DNA from: Piscinibacter gummiphilus
Lineage (GTDB): Bacteria; Pseudomonadota; Gammaproteobacteria; Burkholderiales; Burkholderiaceae_C
Direction: 5' to 3'
Assembly: GCF_002116905.1 (NCBI RefSeq)
Contig: NZ_CP015118.1
Coordinates: 4,030,001-4,094,000, forward strand
DNA: 64,000 nt
Positions 16,183 to 24,553 of this stretch are shown piece after piece. Both the position numbers and the translations under genes were made by a program. The stretch's first letter is position 1; every line of letters begins with the position of its first letter. The notes beneath the pieces were generated by a model. That model did no database searches, was not told the origin of the DNA, and saw only the letters and a program-made list of their open reading frames with translations.

Positions 16183-17172
16183 TCAGCCGATCAGGTTCGC
16201 GAGCGACAGCAGCGCGAGCAGCAGCATCCACAGCACCACCGAACGCCACACCAGCGCGACGACGCTGCGCAGGTGGCCCATCTCGGGCGGCGCCCCGGGG
16301 GTGGAACCTTCGGCCACGGCCAGCTCGTCCGGCGCCCCGGCGTCGAAGGTCTTGGAGCGGTCGGGCGTCACGCCCGGGGCGGCATGGCCGCCCAGCTGCA
16401 CGCCCACGGCACCGGCCGCGGCGGCCAGCAGGATGCCTTCGTTCGCGTGTTTCCAGAGGCCCGCGTCGCGGCGCCAGCAGGAGACGGCTTCCTCGAAGTT
16501 GCCCACCACCGCGAAGCCGAAGGCCGTGAGGCGCGCCGGCAGGTGGTCGACGAGGCTGAACAGCCGCTGCGACAGCGCGAGCAGGCGCTCGTTGACGGGA
16601 GCGCCCACCACGCGGCTCTTGAAGCCCCAGTAGCGGCTGGCGAACTCGGCCATGCGGTACAGCACCGCGCCGGCCGGGCCGAGGCCCATCGTGGACAACA
16701 CCACGAACCAGAAGAAGACGCCGAACACGTGCCGGTGCGCGGCGAGCAGCGAATGTTCGATCACGTGGCGCAGCAGTTCGCGCCGCGGCAGTTCGCTCGC
16801 GTCGAGGTGCCGCCACTCGGCCAGCAGCGAGCGCGCGGTGACCTCGTCGCCGCGCTCGAGCGCGTCGCGGATGTCGGTGAAGTAGTGGCTGAACTGGCGG
16901 AAACCCATCGTGAGGTACAGCACCACCACGTCCCACAGCAGGGCCAGCATCACGTTGACCTGCGCCAGGCCGATGTGGATGCCGCACGCGAGCAGCGCGG
17001 GCACGAGCACCGTCACGCCCCAGACGACCCACGCGTGGTGGTCACGGCCCGCGTCGAAGTTGCGGCCGGTCCAGCGCATCCACGACGTGAGTGCGTCGTG
17101 GACGAAGTTGCGGCGGGGCAACGGCTTGATCTGCTCGATGAGCAGTGCGAACAGGACGGCGAAAAAACTCAT
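16183..17172 (-). CDS. CobD/CbiB-like (AmpE-type) membrane protein
   Basis: The 329-residue protein has an N-terminal helix ('MSFFAVLFALLIEQIKPL'), further transmembrane segments near 47-95, 145-175 and at the C-terminus. Its 'FGFAVVGNFEEAVSCWR' region is typical of the CobD/CbiB-AmpE superfamily. No cobalamin genes are nearby and the sequence resembles the regulatory AmpE-like branch found next to CoA pyrophosphatase genes in betaproteobacteria, so adenosylcobinamide synthase activity is doubtful. It starts 47 bases after the Nudix gene and is probably co-transcribed with it. Confidence 0.75.
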   Translation of the reverse strand: MSFFAVLFALLIEQIKPLPRRNFVHDALTSWMRWTGRNFDAGRDHHAWVVWGVTVLVPALLACGIHIGLAQVNVMLALLWDVVVLYLTMGFRQFSHYFTDIRDALERGDEVTARSLLAEWRHLDASELPRRELLRHVIEHSLLAAHRHVFGVFFWFVVLSTMGLGPAGAVLYRMAEFASRYWGFKSRVVGAPVNERLLALSQRLFSLVDHLPARLTAFGFAVVGNFEEAVSCWRRDAGLWKHANEGILLAAAAGAVGVQLGGHAAPGVTPDRSKTFDAGAPDELAVAEGSTPGAPPEMGHLRSVVALVWRSVVLWMLLLALLSLANLIG

Positions 17173-17219
17173 GGAGACCGATGATAGCGGCCTCCGGGCT
17201 CACATCGCCCCACGACGGG

Positions 17220-17903
17220 TCACGCGGCGAGGAAGCGGTAGAGGTTGCGCAGCATCGCGGCCGTCGCACCCCACACGAAGTAGCGCCGATCCGCGCCGTC
17301 GGCCCCCTTGCCGCTCCACGGCATCGACAGGAACTGGCGGCGTCCGCCACCGAAGTCGGCCGCGTGCCAGCGGTGGTTGGCCGGGTCCATCAGGAACGAC
17401 AGCGGCACCTCGAACACCTCGGCCACCTCGAACGGATCGGGGTGCACATGGAAGCCGGGCCGCACGAGCGCGACCACCGGCGTCACGATGAAGCCCGTGC
17501 CCGTGGTGTACGTGGGCAGTTGCCCCAGCACGTCGACGTACTCGGGCCCGAGGCCGATCTCCTCCTGCGCCTCGCGCAGGGCCGTGGCCACCGCGTTGGC
17601 GTCCTCCGGTTCCACGCGCCCGCCGGGAAAGCTGATCTGGCCGGGATGGTCGGTGAGGTGGGCCGTGCGCTGCGTGAGCAGCACCGTGAGTTCCTCGCGC
17701 TGAACGAGGCCCACGAGCACCGAGGCGTGGGCCGGCGGGCGCTCGTTGAAGCGCGGCTCCACCATGGCTTCGGGCGCCCAGTCCGGCGGCGACTGGAACC
17801 GTCGGCGCAGCGTGGCTTCCTGCAGCTCGGCAAGGGTCACCGCGGGAAGGTGGTCATCGACGCTGACGGGAGGCAGTTCCTGGGGATCGAAGCTGAGGGC
17901 CAT
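17220..17903 (-). CDS. CoA pyrophosphatase (Nudix hydrolase)
   Basis: The 227-residue product has the CoA-hydrolase signature 'LLTQRTAHLTDHPGQISFPG' overlapping the Nudix box 'GGRVEPEDANAV...REAQEEIGL' at about 95-118. NUDT7/YeaB-type enzymes cleave CoA and acyl-CoA to phosphopantetheine and 3',5'-ADP. The ATG at 17903 is used; the frame remains open upstream through the rplS terminator, but that extension is not protein-like. Confidence 0.93.
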   Translation of the reverse strand: MALSFDPQELPPVSVDDHLPAVTLAELQEATLRRRFQSPPDWAPEAMVEPRFNERPPAHASVLVGLVQREELTVLLTQRTAHLTDHPGQISFPGGRVEPEDANAVATALREAQEEIGLGPEYVDVLGQLPTYTTGTGFIVTPVVALVRPGFHVHPDPFEVAEVFEVPLSFLMDPANHRWHAADFGGGRRQFLSMPWSGKGADGADRRYFVWGATAAMLRNLYRFLAA

Positions 17904-17920
17904 GGTGTGTATTGGACGCG

Positions 17921-17950
17921 AAAAAAAGAAAAGCCGCCCGTGGGCGGCTT
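17921..17950 (-). terminator. Intrinsic terminator of the rpsP-rplS operon
   Basis: Read on the minus strand, AAGCCGCCC pairs with GGGCGGCTT (arms 17942-17950 and 17931-17939), followed by TTCTTTTTTT. It lies 51 bases after the rplS stop and separates it from the Nudix gene. Confidence 0.88.
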
Positions 17951-18000
17951 TCCTCTCGGGCAGGCGGGGCCCGAAGGCCCGGCACCCGGATGCACCGGCC

Positions 18001-18354
18001 TCAGGCCAGCTTTTCCTTGATGCGCGCCGACTTGCCCGAACGCTGGCGGAGGTAGTACAGCTTGGCACGACGGACATCGCCGCGGCGCTTGATCTCGATG
18101 CTCGAGATCAGGGGGCTGTACAGCTGGAACGTGCGCTCCACGCCTTCGCCGCTCGAGATCTTGCGGACGATGAAGCTGGAGTTCAGGCCGCGGTTGCGCT
18201 TGGCGATCACGACACCTTCGTAGGCCTGGACGCGCTTGCGCGTGCCTTCGACCACGTTGACGCTGACGATCACCGTGTCGCCAGGGGCGAACTCGGGAAT
18301 GGTCTTGTTGAGGCGAGCAATTTCTTCTTGCTCGAGGGTTTGGATCAGGTCCAT
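18001..18354 (-). CDS. rplS: 50S ribosomal protein L19
   Basis: The 117-residue protein has the typical 'FAPGDTVIVSVNVVEGTRKR', 'QAYEGVVIAKRNRGLNSSF', 'GEGVERTFQLYSP' and 'RRGDVRRAKLYYLR' segments. It is the last gene of rpsP-rimM-trmD-rplS, separated from trmD by 98 bases, and is followed by a strong terminator. The long reading frame upstream of the ATG at 18354 overlaps trmD out of frame and is not coding. Confidence 0.98.
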   Translation of the reverse strand: MDLIQTLEQEEIARLNKTIPEFAPGDTVIVSVNVVEGTRKRVQAYEGVVIAKRNRGLNSSFIVRKISSGEGVERTFQLYSPLISSIEIKRRGDVRRAKLYYLRQRSGKSARIKEKLA

Positions 18355-18452
18355 CTTTTCTCCTAATGATCGTGCCAGCGTCGGTTGAAAAGGGTGCGGT
18401 GGTGCACGAAGGCGACCGGCCGCGACCTGGCAGAGGATCGAAAAGCCGCTGA

Positions 18453-19211
18453 TTATAGCCCGAGTTTTGCCAGGAATCGCTCGTCTGCTTTCGACAAGCG
18501 CCCTTCCCGGCGTGCGGATTCCAGCAGATCGGGCCGGCGGCGGGCCGTCAGCTCGAGCGAACGCTCGCGCCGCCACTTGGCGATCTCGGCGTGGTGACCC
18601 GACATCAGCACCGGCGGCACGGGGGCCGGGCCCTCGGGGGTGTCGAGCACTTCGGGGCGGCTGTAGTGGGGGCAGTCGAGCAGGCCATCCTCGAAGCTGT
18701 CCTGCTCGTGGGACTGGGCATCGCCCAGCACGCCGGGCTGCAGGCGGGCCACGCCGTCGAGCAGCGCCATCGCGGGCAGTTCCCCGCCGGACAGGACGAA
18801 ATCGCCCAGGCTCAGCTCCAGGTCGACGTGGCGGTCGATGAAGCGCTGGTCGATGCCCTCGTAGCGGCCGCACAGCAGGATCGCCCCCGGGCCGGCCGAG
18901 AACTCGCGCATGACGGCCTGGTCGATGCGGCGGCCGGTGGGGGTGAAGTGCACGACAGGCGCGCCCTCGGGGCGGGCGGCGCGCACGGCCGCGAGGCAGC
19001 GCTCCAGCGGCTCGACGAGCATCACCATGCCGGGGCCGCCGCCATAGGGGCGGTCGTCGACGCGGCGGTAGTTGTCGTCGGCGAACTCGCGCAGCGGCCA
19101 CAGGTGCACGTCGACCTGCTTCGACTCGTACGCGCGGCGCGTCACGCCCAGCGTCAGGTGCGGGGTGAAGAGGTCGGGGAACAGCGTGACGATGTCGAAA
19201 CGCATCGTCAC
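18453..19211 (-). CDS. trmD: tRNA (guanine-N1-)-methyltransferase
   Basis: The 252-residue SPOUT methyltransferase has 'FDIVTLFPDLF' at the N-terminus, 'DDRPYGGGPGMVM', 'LLCGRYEGIDQR' and the trefoil-knot motif 'LSLGDFVLSGGE'. It makes m1G37 in tRNA. It follows rimM by four bases. Confidence 0.98.
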   Translation of the reverse strand: MTMRFDIVTLFPDLFTPHLTLGVTRRAYESKQVDVHLWPLREFADDNYRRVDDRPYGGGPGMVMLVEPLERCLAAVRAARPEGAPVVHFTPTGRRIDQAVMREFSAGPGAILLCGRYEGIDQRFIDRHVDLELSLGDFVLSGGELPAMALLDGVARLQPGVLGDAQSHEQDSFEDGLLDCPHYSRPEVLDTPEGPAPVPPVLMSGHHAEIAKWRRERSLELTARRRPDLLESARREGRLSKADERFLAKLGL

Positions 19212-19215
19212 TCGC

Positions 19216-19836
19216 TCAAAAGTCGAGGCCCCAGTCGACCGTGATGACGCGGTCGGCCATGTTCACGTCGTCGACGTAGGCGCCGACGAACGGGATCAGG
19301 CGCTCGTCGCCATCGGGGTTGGCTTCGGATTCGGGTTTGGCCAGGCGCAGCACGCTGTGCGGGCCGGTGTCGATCAGGCCGGTGACGGTGCCCATGGGCA
19401 CGCCGTCGCGGTTGACCACCGACAGGCCGATCAGGTCGACCCAGTAGTACTCGCCGGCGCGGGGTTTCGGGAAGGCACCACGGGCGAGGAAGATGCGCAG
19501 GCCGCGCAGGGCTTCGGCGCCGTTGCGGTCGTCGACACCACGCACCTGGGCCACGATCACGTCGCCGTGCTTGCGGGACGAGACGATGGCGAGGTGGCGG
19601 GGCGTTGCCGCCGCTGCCGATGCGACGGGCCGCTTCAGCGGGCCGTCGTCGGGCGGCTGGACGTGCCAGCGGGTGGCGTCCAGCAGCGCCTGGGGATCAT
19701 CGGCAAAGCACTGGACCTTGATCCAGCCCTTGATGCCCCAGGCGTCGAGCACACGGCCGACCTCGACCGCGTCCTCCGGCCAGGCGGGGACGTTCGCCCC
19801 GGCAACCGAAGACACGTCAGGCACGGCCGGGTTCAA
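19216..19836 (-). CDS. rimM: Ribosome maturation factor RimM
   Basis: The 206-residue protein has an N-terminal RimM domain ('VEVGRVLDAWGIKGWIKVQ') and a C-terminal PRC-barrel ('EYYWVDLIGLSVVN...LIPFVGAYVDDVN'). It assists 30S 3' domain assembly through S19. It starts two bases after the rpsP stop. A variable Ala-rich linker lies between the domains. Confidence 0.96.
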   Translation of the reverse strand: MNPAVPDVSSVAGANVPAWPEDAVEVGRVLDAWGIKGWIKVQCFADDPQALLDATRWHVQPPDDGPLKRPVASAAAATPRHLAIVSSRKHGDVIVAQVRGVDDRNGAEALRGLRIFLARGAFPKPRAGEYYWVDLIGLSVVNRDGVPMGTVTGLIDTGPHSVLRLAKPESEANPDGDERLIPFVGAYVDDVNMADRVITVDWGLDF

Positions 19837-19838
19837 CT

Positions 19839-20087
19839 TCAGGCCGCGGCCTTGGCTTGCGCCACGAGGCGGGCGACCGTGGGCGACATCTGGGCGCCGG
19901 TGCCGGTCCAGTACTCGAGGCGGTCGAAGGCAACGCGCAGGGGCTGCTCGGCACCGGAGGCGACGGGGTTGTAGAAGCCCACGCGCTCGATGAAACGGCC
20001 GTCGCGGCGGGTGCGCGAGTCGGCAACGACGATGTTGAAGAACGGACGCTTCTTGGCGCCGCCACGTGCGAGTCGGATCACGACCAT
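19839..20087 (-). CDS. rpsP: 30S ribosomal protein S16
   Basis: The 82-residue protein starts 'MVVIRLARGGAKKRPFFNIV' and contains 'DGRFIERVGFYNP', diagnostic of S16. It is first in the operon with rimM, trmD and rplS. A TATAAT hexamer lies about 150 bases upstream on the same strand, so the mRNA probably has a leader of roughly 140 bases. Confidence 0.98.
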   Translation of the reverse strand: MVVIRLARGGAKKRPFFNIVVADSRTRRDGRFIERVGFYNPVASGAEQPLRVAFDRLEYWTGTGAQMSPTVARLVAQAKAAA

Positions 20088-20234
20088 GATGTTTCCTAAG
20101 GTTCTGAAATCATCCACCGCACCAGGAGACACTCAGGGCGAGCAGATCAAAAATTGGCGAAGGTCCAACCTTCACCGGTGAATTCGGGTCCGTAGATACG
20201 CCGGGCTTCCGCCCGACCAGCACCGAAACCCACG

Positions 20235-20240
20235 ATTATA
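20235..20240 (-). promoter_or_regulatory. -10 hexamer TATAAT for the rpsP operon
   Basis: A perfect TATAAT is read on the minus strand, preceded by 'GAGTT'. No convincing -35 is visible at 16-18 bases. It lies in the 181-base gap between the divergent rpsP and GNAT genes. The predicted leader to rpsP is about 140 bases. Confidence 0.55.
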
Positions 20241-20268
20241 AACTCATGGTTTCCCCAAGAGCATCCTC

Positions 20269-20817
20269 ATGACCTCCGAAATTGCATCGATCCGGGCCAG
20301 CACGGCCGCCGACGCCCCTTCCCTGGCCCGAATCTACGGCTGGCACGTGCTCAACGGCACGGGCACTTTCGAGACCGAAGCCCCCGACGCGGCCGAGATG
20401 GCCAGCCGCCGCGAGGCGATCGTGGCCAAGGGCCTGCCCTGGCTGGTGGCCGAGCAGGACGGCCTGGTGCTGGGTTTCGCCTACGCGAACCACTTCCGCC
20501 CCCGCGGCGCCTACCGGTTCTGCCTCGAGGACTCGATCTACCTCGCCCCGGAAGCCGCGAAACAGGGCCTGGGCACCCGGCTGCTGCGCGAGCTGATCGA
20601 CCAGTGCACGGTGCTCGGCGCCCGCCAGATGCTCGCCGTGATCGGCGACTCCGCCAATGCCGGCTCCATCGGCGTGCATCGCCGCCTGGGCTTCGAGCAC
20701 ACCGGCGTGATGAAGGCCGCGGGCTGGAAGTTCGATGCCTGGCGCGACGTGGTGATCATGCAGCTCGCCCTCGGCGAAGGCGCGGAAACCCCGGCTCGGG
20801 ACAGGACCGCCGCATGA
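20269..20817 (+). CDS. GNAT N-acetyltransferase, phosphinothricin acetyltransferase-like
   Basis: The 182-residue protein shows the acetyl-CoA site 'SIYLAPEAAKQGLGTRLL' (Q-x-x-G-x-G/A type) and the late motif 'NAGSIGVHRRLGFEHTGVMK'. Tryptophan/aromatic residues 'FDAWRDVVIMQ' near the C-terminus are typical of the Pat/MddA group, which acetylates phosphinothricin or methionine sulfoximine analogues. The exact substrate cannot be read from sequence. Its stop overlaps the next start by four bases. Confidence 0.88.
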   Translation: MTSEIASIRASTAADAPSLARIYGWHVLNGTGTFETEAPDAAEMASRREAIVAKGLPWLVAEQDGLVLGFAYANHFRPRGAYRFCLEDSIYLAPEAAKQGLGTRLLRELIDQCTVLGARQMLAVIGDSANAGSIGVHRRLGFEHTGVMKAAGWKFDAWRDVVIMQLALGEGAETPARDRTAA

Positions 20818-21275
20818 CCGGCTACAAATCGAAGACCCTCGCCACCTGGCTGGCCTTCCTGGGCGGCGGCTTCGGCCTGCACCGCTTCTACCTGTACGGG
20901 TTCAAGGACGCGTGGGGCTGGGTGTGGGCCGTGGTCACGCTCGTGGGGCTGCAGGGCCTGCGCCTACACCTGACGCAGGGCCAGGACCACCACGGCGCCT
21001 GGCTGCTGCTGCCGGTGCTGGGCTTTTCGCTGTCGGCCGGGGCGCTCGCCGCGCTGGTCTACGGCCTGATGCCCGACGACAAATGGAACGCCCGCTTCAA
21101 CCCGGCGGGCCCCGAACACCACGCCGGCTGGCTCACGGTGTTCGGGATCGTGCTGTCGCTGCTCGTCGGGGCCGGCATCCTGATGTCGGCCATCGCGTTC
21201 AGCGCCCAGCGCTACTTCGAGTACGACGCGGAGTCGTCCGAGCCTCAGGCGAACAGCGAGAGGCTCAGCCAGTAG
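20814..21275 (+). CDS. TM2-like small membrane protein
   Basis: The 153-residue protein begins with 'KSKTLATWLAFLGGGFGLHRFYL', a TM2-domain type segment. Additional helices lie near 38-50, 63-85 and 105-130, and the C-terminus is acidic. Translation is coupled to the acetyltransferase (ATGA). The 3' end overlaps the 3' end of the convergent phosphate transporter gene by 31 bases. Function is unknown. Confidence 0.78.
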   Translation: MTGYKSKTLATWLAFLGGGFGLHRFYLYGFKDAWGWVWAVVTLVGLQGLRLHLTQGQDHHGAWLLLPVLGFSLSAGALAALVYGLMPDDKWNARFNPAGPEHHAGWLTVFGIVLSLLVGAGILMSAIAFSAQRYFEYDAESSEPQANSERLSQ

Positions 21276-22258
21276 AAGATCCCGGCGACGAACGCGGAGG
21301 CCGGGATCGTGAAGATCCAGGCCCACACGATGTTGCCGGCCACGCCCCAGCGCACGGCCGAGGCACGGCGCACCGAGCCCACGCCCACGATGGCGCCGGT
21401 GATGGTGTGGGTGGTGGACACCGGCACGCCCAGCGCCGTGGCGAAGAAGAGCGTCAGCGCCCCGCCCGCCTCGGCGCAGAAGCCGCCCACGGGCTTGAGC
21501 TTCGTGATCTTCTGGCCCATCGTCTTCACGATGCGCCAGCCGCCGAACAGCGTGCCGAGGCCGATGGCCAGGTAGCAGATCCAGATCACCCAGGTGGGCG
21601 GCAGCGAGTCGCCGGCGGCCGAGTACCCGGTGGCGATCAGCAGCATCCAGATGATGCCGATGGTCTTCTGCGCGTCGTTGCCGCCGTGGCCCAGGCTGTA
21701 CATGCCAGCCGAGATCAGCTGCAGGCGGCGGAACCAGTTGTCGACCCGCAGCGGCGACGTGCGCCGGCAGATCCACGCGACGGCCACCATCAGCAGCGAA
21801 CCGAGCACGAAGCCGAGCACGGGCGACACGAAGATGAAGGCCACGACCTTCAGCACGCCGGCGCCATCCAGCGCACCGATGCCCGACTTCGCGATCACCG
21901 CACCGCAGATGCCGCCGATCAGCGCGTGCGACGAGCTCGACGGGATGCCGTAGAGCCACGTGATCACGTTCCAGGTGATGGCGCCGATCAGCGCGCCGAA
22001 CACCACGTGGTGGTCGACCACGCCCGGCTGCACGATGCCCTTGCCCACCGTGGCCGCCACGTTGAGGTGGAACACCAGGATGGCGACGACGTTGAAGAAC
22101 GCCGCGAACGCCACGGCCTGCTGGGGCTTGAGCACCCCGGTGGACACGACGGTGGCGATGGAATTCGCCGCGTCGTGGAAGCCGTTCATGAAGTCGAAGA
22201 TGACGGCCAGGCCGACCAGCAGCACGACCACCCAGAAATGAACCGGGACCGAATCCAT
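21245..22258 (-). CDS. pit: Low-affinity inorganic phosphate transporter (Pit family)
   Basis: The 337-residue membrane protein contains both PiT signature repeats: 'FDFMNGFHDAANSIATVV' in the N-terminal half and 'YSLGHGGNDAQKTIG' in the C-terminal half. It also has 'GIPSSSSHALIGG' and 'GVPVSTTHTITGAI'. It imports metal-phosphate with protons. The ATG at 22258 is chosen because a longer frame would overlap the DUF47 gene upstream. It lies 22 bases after the DUF47 gene, a conserved pairing. Confidence 0.95.
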   Translation of the reverse strand: MDSVPVHFWVVVLLVGLAVIFDFMNGFHDAANSIATVVSTGVLKPQQAVAFAAFFNVVAILVFHLNVAATVGKGIVQPGVVDHHVVFGALIGAITWNVITWLYGIPSSSSHALIGGICGAVIAKSGIGALDGAGVLKVVAFIFVSPVLGFVLGSLLMVAVAWICRRTSPLRVDNWFRRLQLISAGMYSLGHGGNDAQKTIGIIWMLLIATGYSAAGDSLPPTWVIWICYLAIGLGTLFGGWRIVKTMGQKITKLKPVGGFCAEAGGALTLFFATALGVPVSTTHTITGAIVGVGSVRRASAVRWGVAGNIVWAWIFTIPASAFVAGIFYWLSLSLFA

Positions 22259-22280
22259 TCGTCGAAACTCCGCCCGGGGA

Positions 22281-22928
22281 TCAGGAATTCTCGAGGACAA
22301 CGCCCTCGATCAGGTTCGCCACGTCCTCGCAACGGTCGGAGATGGATTCCAGCTGCTCGTAGATCGCCTTGAGCTTGATGAGCTCGCGCACGTCGGTCTC
22401 CTCGCGGAAGAGCTTCGACATGGCCGAACGCATCACGCGGTCCGCGTCGGACTCGAGCTTGTCGATCTCCTCGCAGGTCTTGACGGCGGCCTCGGCCACG
22501 TCGGTGCGGCTCAGCTGGGCCAGCAGCGAGACGGCGTGCTGCACGCGCTCGCAGCACTTGGCGCTCAGCTCGCCCAGGCGGATGACCTCCTCGGTCATGC
22601 TGCGCACGTCGTACAGCTGCATGGTCTCGGTGGCGTCCTGCAGCAGGTCGACGATGTCGTCCATGGCATTGATCAGGCCGTGGATCTGCTCGCGGTCGAT
22701 GGGCGTGATGAAGGTCTTGTGCAGCAGGCGGTTGACCTCGGCGGTGACCTTGTCGGCCGACCGCTCGGCGTTGACCACCTCGGTGGCGTACTTCTCGCGC
22801 AGCTCGAGGTTCCCGTAGTTCTCGATCATCAGCATGAAGGCGCGGGCACCCTCGGTGATGAACGCGGCGTGCTGGTTGAAAAGCTCGAAGAAATTGCCTT
22901 CGCGTGGCAGCAACTTGCCGAACAACAT
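22281..22928 (-). CDS. DUF47 PhoU-like phosphate transport regulator
   Basis: The 215-residue all-helical protein has the family N-terminus 'FFELFNQHAAFITEGA' and repeated metal-binding acidic helices ('ERSADKVTAEV', 'DKLESDADRVMR'). The C-terminus is 'YEQLESISDRCEDVANLIEG'. DUF47 (YkaA/Pit accessory) proteins pair with Pit transporters and resemble PhoU. It is first in the two-gene operon with pit. Confidence 0.92.
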   Translation of the reverse strand: MLFGKLLPREGNFFELFNQHAAFITEGARAFMLMIENYGNLELREKYATEVVNAERSADKVTAEVNRLLHKTFITPIDREQIHGLINAMDDIVDLLQDATETMQLYDVRSMTEEVIRLGELSAKCCERVQHAVSLLAQLSRTDVAEAAVKTCEEIDKLESDADRVMRSAMSKLFREETDVRELIKLKAIYEQLESISDRCEDVANLIEGVVLENS

Positions 22929-23044
22929 GGGTGAGGTCTCCAAAAAATCCTGGGATGCGAACGCGGTTCGCTGCACGTTTCGCGACGATTCACGAAACCG
23001 TCACCGAAAGTGACAAGGCGTGGAGTGTAAGGGCGCGCGAAGGC

Positions 23045-23695
23045 TCAGGTCAGGCGCGGCGAGGCCGGAGGCCCCAAAAAGTCGCGCGGACCGGTCATCG
23101 TGGCGAGTTTGTCCACGAGCACCGCGAAGTCGGCGTCCACGCCGCCCGGGTGGAAGTGTTCGGTCTGGACGGCGAGCACCGGCGCCCGGTCGTACGTCTC
23201 GAACCGGGCCGCATAGGCGTCCATCAGGCGCTGCAGGTACACCTCGTCGATGCGCTGCTCCATCAGGATGCCCCGGCGGCGGATGCGCTCCATCAGCGTG
23301 GCCACGGGGGCCTGCAGCCAGACGACGAGGTCGGGCTGCGGCACGCGCGGCTCCACCTCGGCGTACATCTGGCGGTAGAGCCGGAACTCCTCGTCGCCGA
23401 GGGTCAGGCGCGCGAACAGCGCGTCCTTCTCGAACATGAAGTCGCTGACGACCACCGGCGTGAAGATGCCGGGCTGGGCCAGCGCGGTGACCTGGCGCAG
23501 CCGCTGGAACAGGAAGAACACCTGGGTCTGGAACGCGTAGCCGGCCGGGTCCTGGTAGTAGCGGTCGAGGTACGGGTTCTCGTCGGCCTGCTCGAGCAGC
23601 AGCTCGGCGCCCAGGTGCGCGGCGAGCCGCCGCGCGAGCGTGGTCTTGCCCGCCCCGATGGCCCCTTCGATCGCGATGTGGCGGAAGCGGCTCAT
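23045..23695 (-). CDS. Deoxynucleoside kinase
   Basis: The 216-residue P-loop kinase has Walker A 'EGAIGAGKTT' at about 9-18, 'EQADENPYLDRYY', the 'SDFMFEKDALFA' segment and the LID-type 'RRRGILMEQRIDEVYLQRL'. It phosphorylates deoxynucleosides for salvage. In related bacteria it is found with folK and panB. It is the last gene of the operon from hda. The start codon lies 19 bases after the DUF486 gene. Confidence 0.9.
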   Translation of the reverse strand: MSRFRHIAIEGAIGAGKTTLARRLAAHLGAELLLEQADENPYLDRYYQDPAGYAFQTQVFFLFQRLRQVTALAQPGIFTPVVVSDFMFEKDALFARLTLGDEEFRLYRQMYAEVEPRVPQPDLVVWLQAPVATLMERIRRRGILMEQRIDEVYLQRLMDAYAARFETYDRAPVLAVQTEHFHPGGVDADFAVLVDKLATMTGPRDFLGPPASPRLT

Positions 23696-23714
23696 CCCGT
23701 GGTCCTCGTGACGT

Positions 23715-24065
23715 TCAGCGGAAGATGAAGTACACCGCCCCCACCATGCACAGGCCGGCCCACAGGAAGTCGAGCTTGAACGGCTGGTCCATGTAGAGCA
23801 TCGCGAACGGCACGAACACGGCGAGCGTGATCACCTCCTGCGTGATCTTGAGCTGGGCCAGCGAGAAGCCGCCCGCGTGGCCGATGCGATTCGCCGGCAC
23901 CTGCAGCAGGTATTCGAACAGCGCGATGCCCCAGCTGACGAGCGCGGCCGTGTACCAGGGCTTGTCGGCGAGGTTCTTCAGGTGGCCGTACCACGCGAAC
24001 GTCATGAACACGTTCGACGCGACGAGCAGCAGGACGGTCTGGAGCGAGACGGGGATGCCGCTCAT
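23715..24065 (-). CDS. DMT-superfamily DUF486 membrane protein
   Basis: The 116-residue protein consists of four transmembrane helices with the DUF486 features 'LLLVASNVFMTFAWYGHLK', 'ALFEYLLQVPANRIG' and 'LKITQEVITLAVF'. The family resembles half-size drug/metabolite transporters; the substrate is unknown. Its start overlaps the folK stop by four bases. Confidence 0.92.
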   Translation of the reverse strand: MSGIPVSLQTVLLLVASNVFMTFAWYGHLKNLADKPWYTAALVSWGIALFEYLLQVPANRIGHAGGFSLAQLKITQEVITLAVFVPFAMLYMDQPFKLDFLWAGLCMVGAVYFIFR

Positions 24066-24544
24066 GGGGAAAGCCTTTCGATGCGTTGGTCGGCCACGGT
24101 GTCGAGCAAGTCGCGGACCCGCCCCCGACCCGGCACCACGAGGTCCGGCGCGAGGTCGGCGAGCGGCACCAGCACGAACGCGCGCTCGTGCAGGCGGGGA
24201 TGGGGCACGACGAGCTGCGGGCCGTCGATGCGGGCGTCGCCGTGCAGCAGCAGGTCGAGGTCCAGCGTGCGCGGGGCGTTTCGGTACAGGCGTTCGCGGC
24301 CGTGGTGCAGCTCGATCTCGTGGAGCGCGGCCAGCAGCGCCTCGGCGGAGAGGTCCGTGTCGAGGGCCGCGACGGCGTTGAGGTAGTCGGGGCCGGTGGC
24401 GTCCACCGGCGCGGTGCGGTACCGCGGCGAACAGGCGGCGAGGCGCGTGCCGGGCAGCGCGGCGAGGGCCGCCACCGCCGCGTCGAGCGCCGCGGCCGCG
24501 TCACCCAGGTTGGCCCCGAGGCCCACGTACGCGGTCACCGGCAT
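24062..24544 (-). CDS. folK: 2-amino-4-hydroxy-6-hydroxymethyldihydropteridine pyrophosphokinase
   Basis: The 160-residue protein has 'AYVGLGANLGD', 'SPRYRTAPVDATGPDYLNAVA', the metal-binding 'RTLDLDLLLHG' and 'VPHPRLHERAFVLVPL', all HPPK signatures. It catalyses a step of folate synthesis. It lies nine bases after the serine hydrolase gene and overlaps the DUF486 gene by four. Confidence 0.96.
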   Translation of the reverse strand: MPVTAYVGLGANLGDAAAALDAAVAALAALPGTRLAACSPRYRTAPVDATGPDYLNAVAALDTDLSAEALLAALHEIELHHGRERLYRNAPRTLDLDLLLHGDARIDGPQLVVPHPRLHERAFVLVPLADLAPDLVVPGRGRVRDLLDTVADQRIERLSP

Positions 24545-24553
24545 CGCGGAGGC

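Noticed and set aside
16183..17172. Cobalamin biosynthesis gene cobD
   Set aside because: Only fold-level similarity was seen. There are no other cobalamin genes, and its partner encodes a CoA pyrophosphatase, so the AmpE-like branch is more likely.
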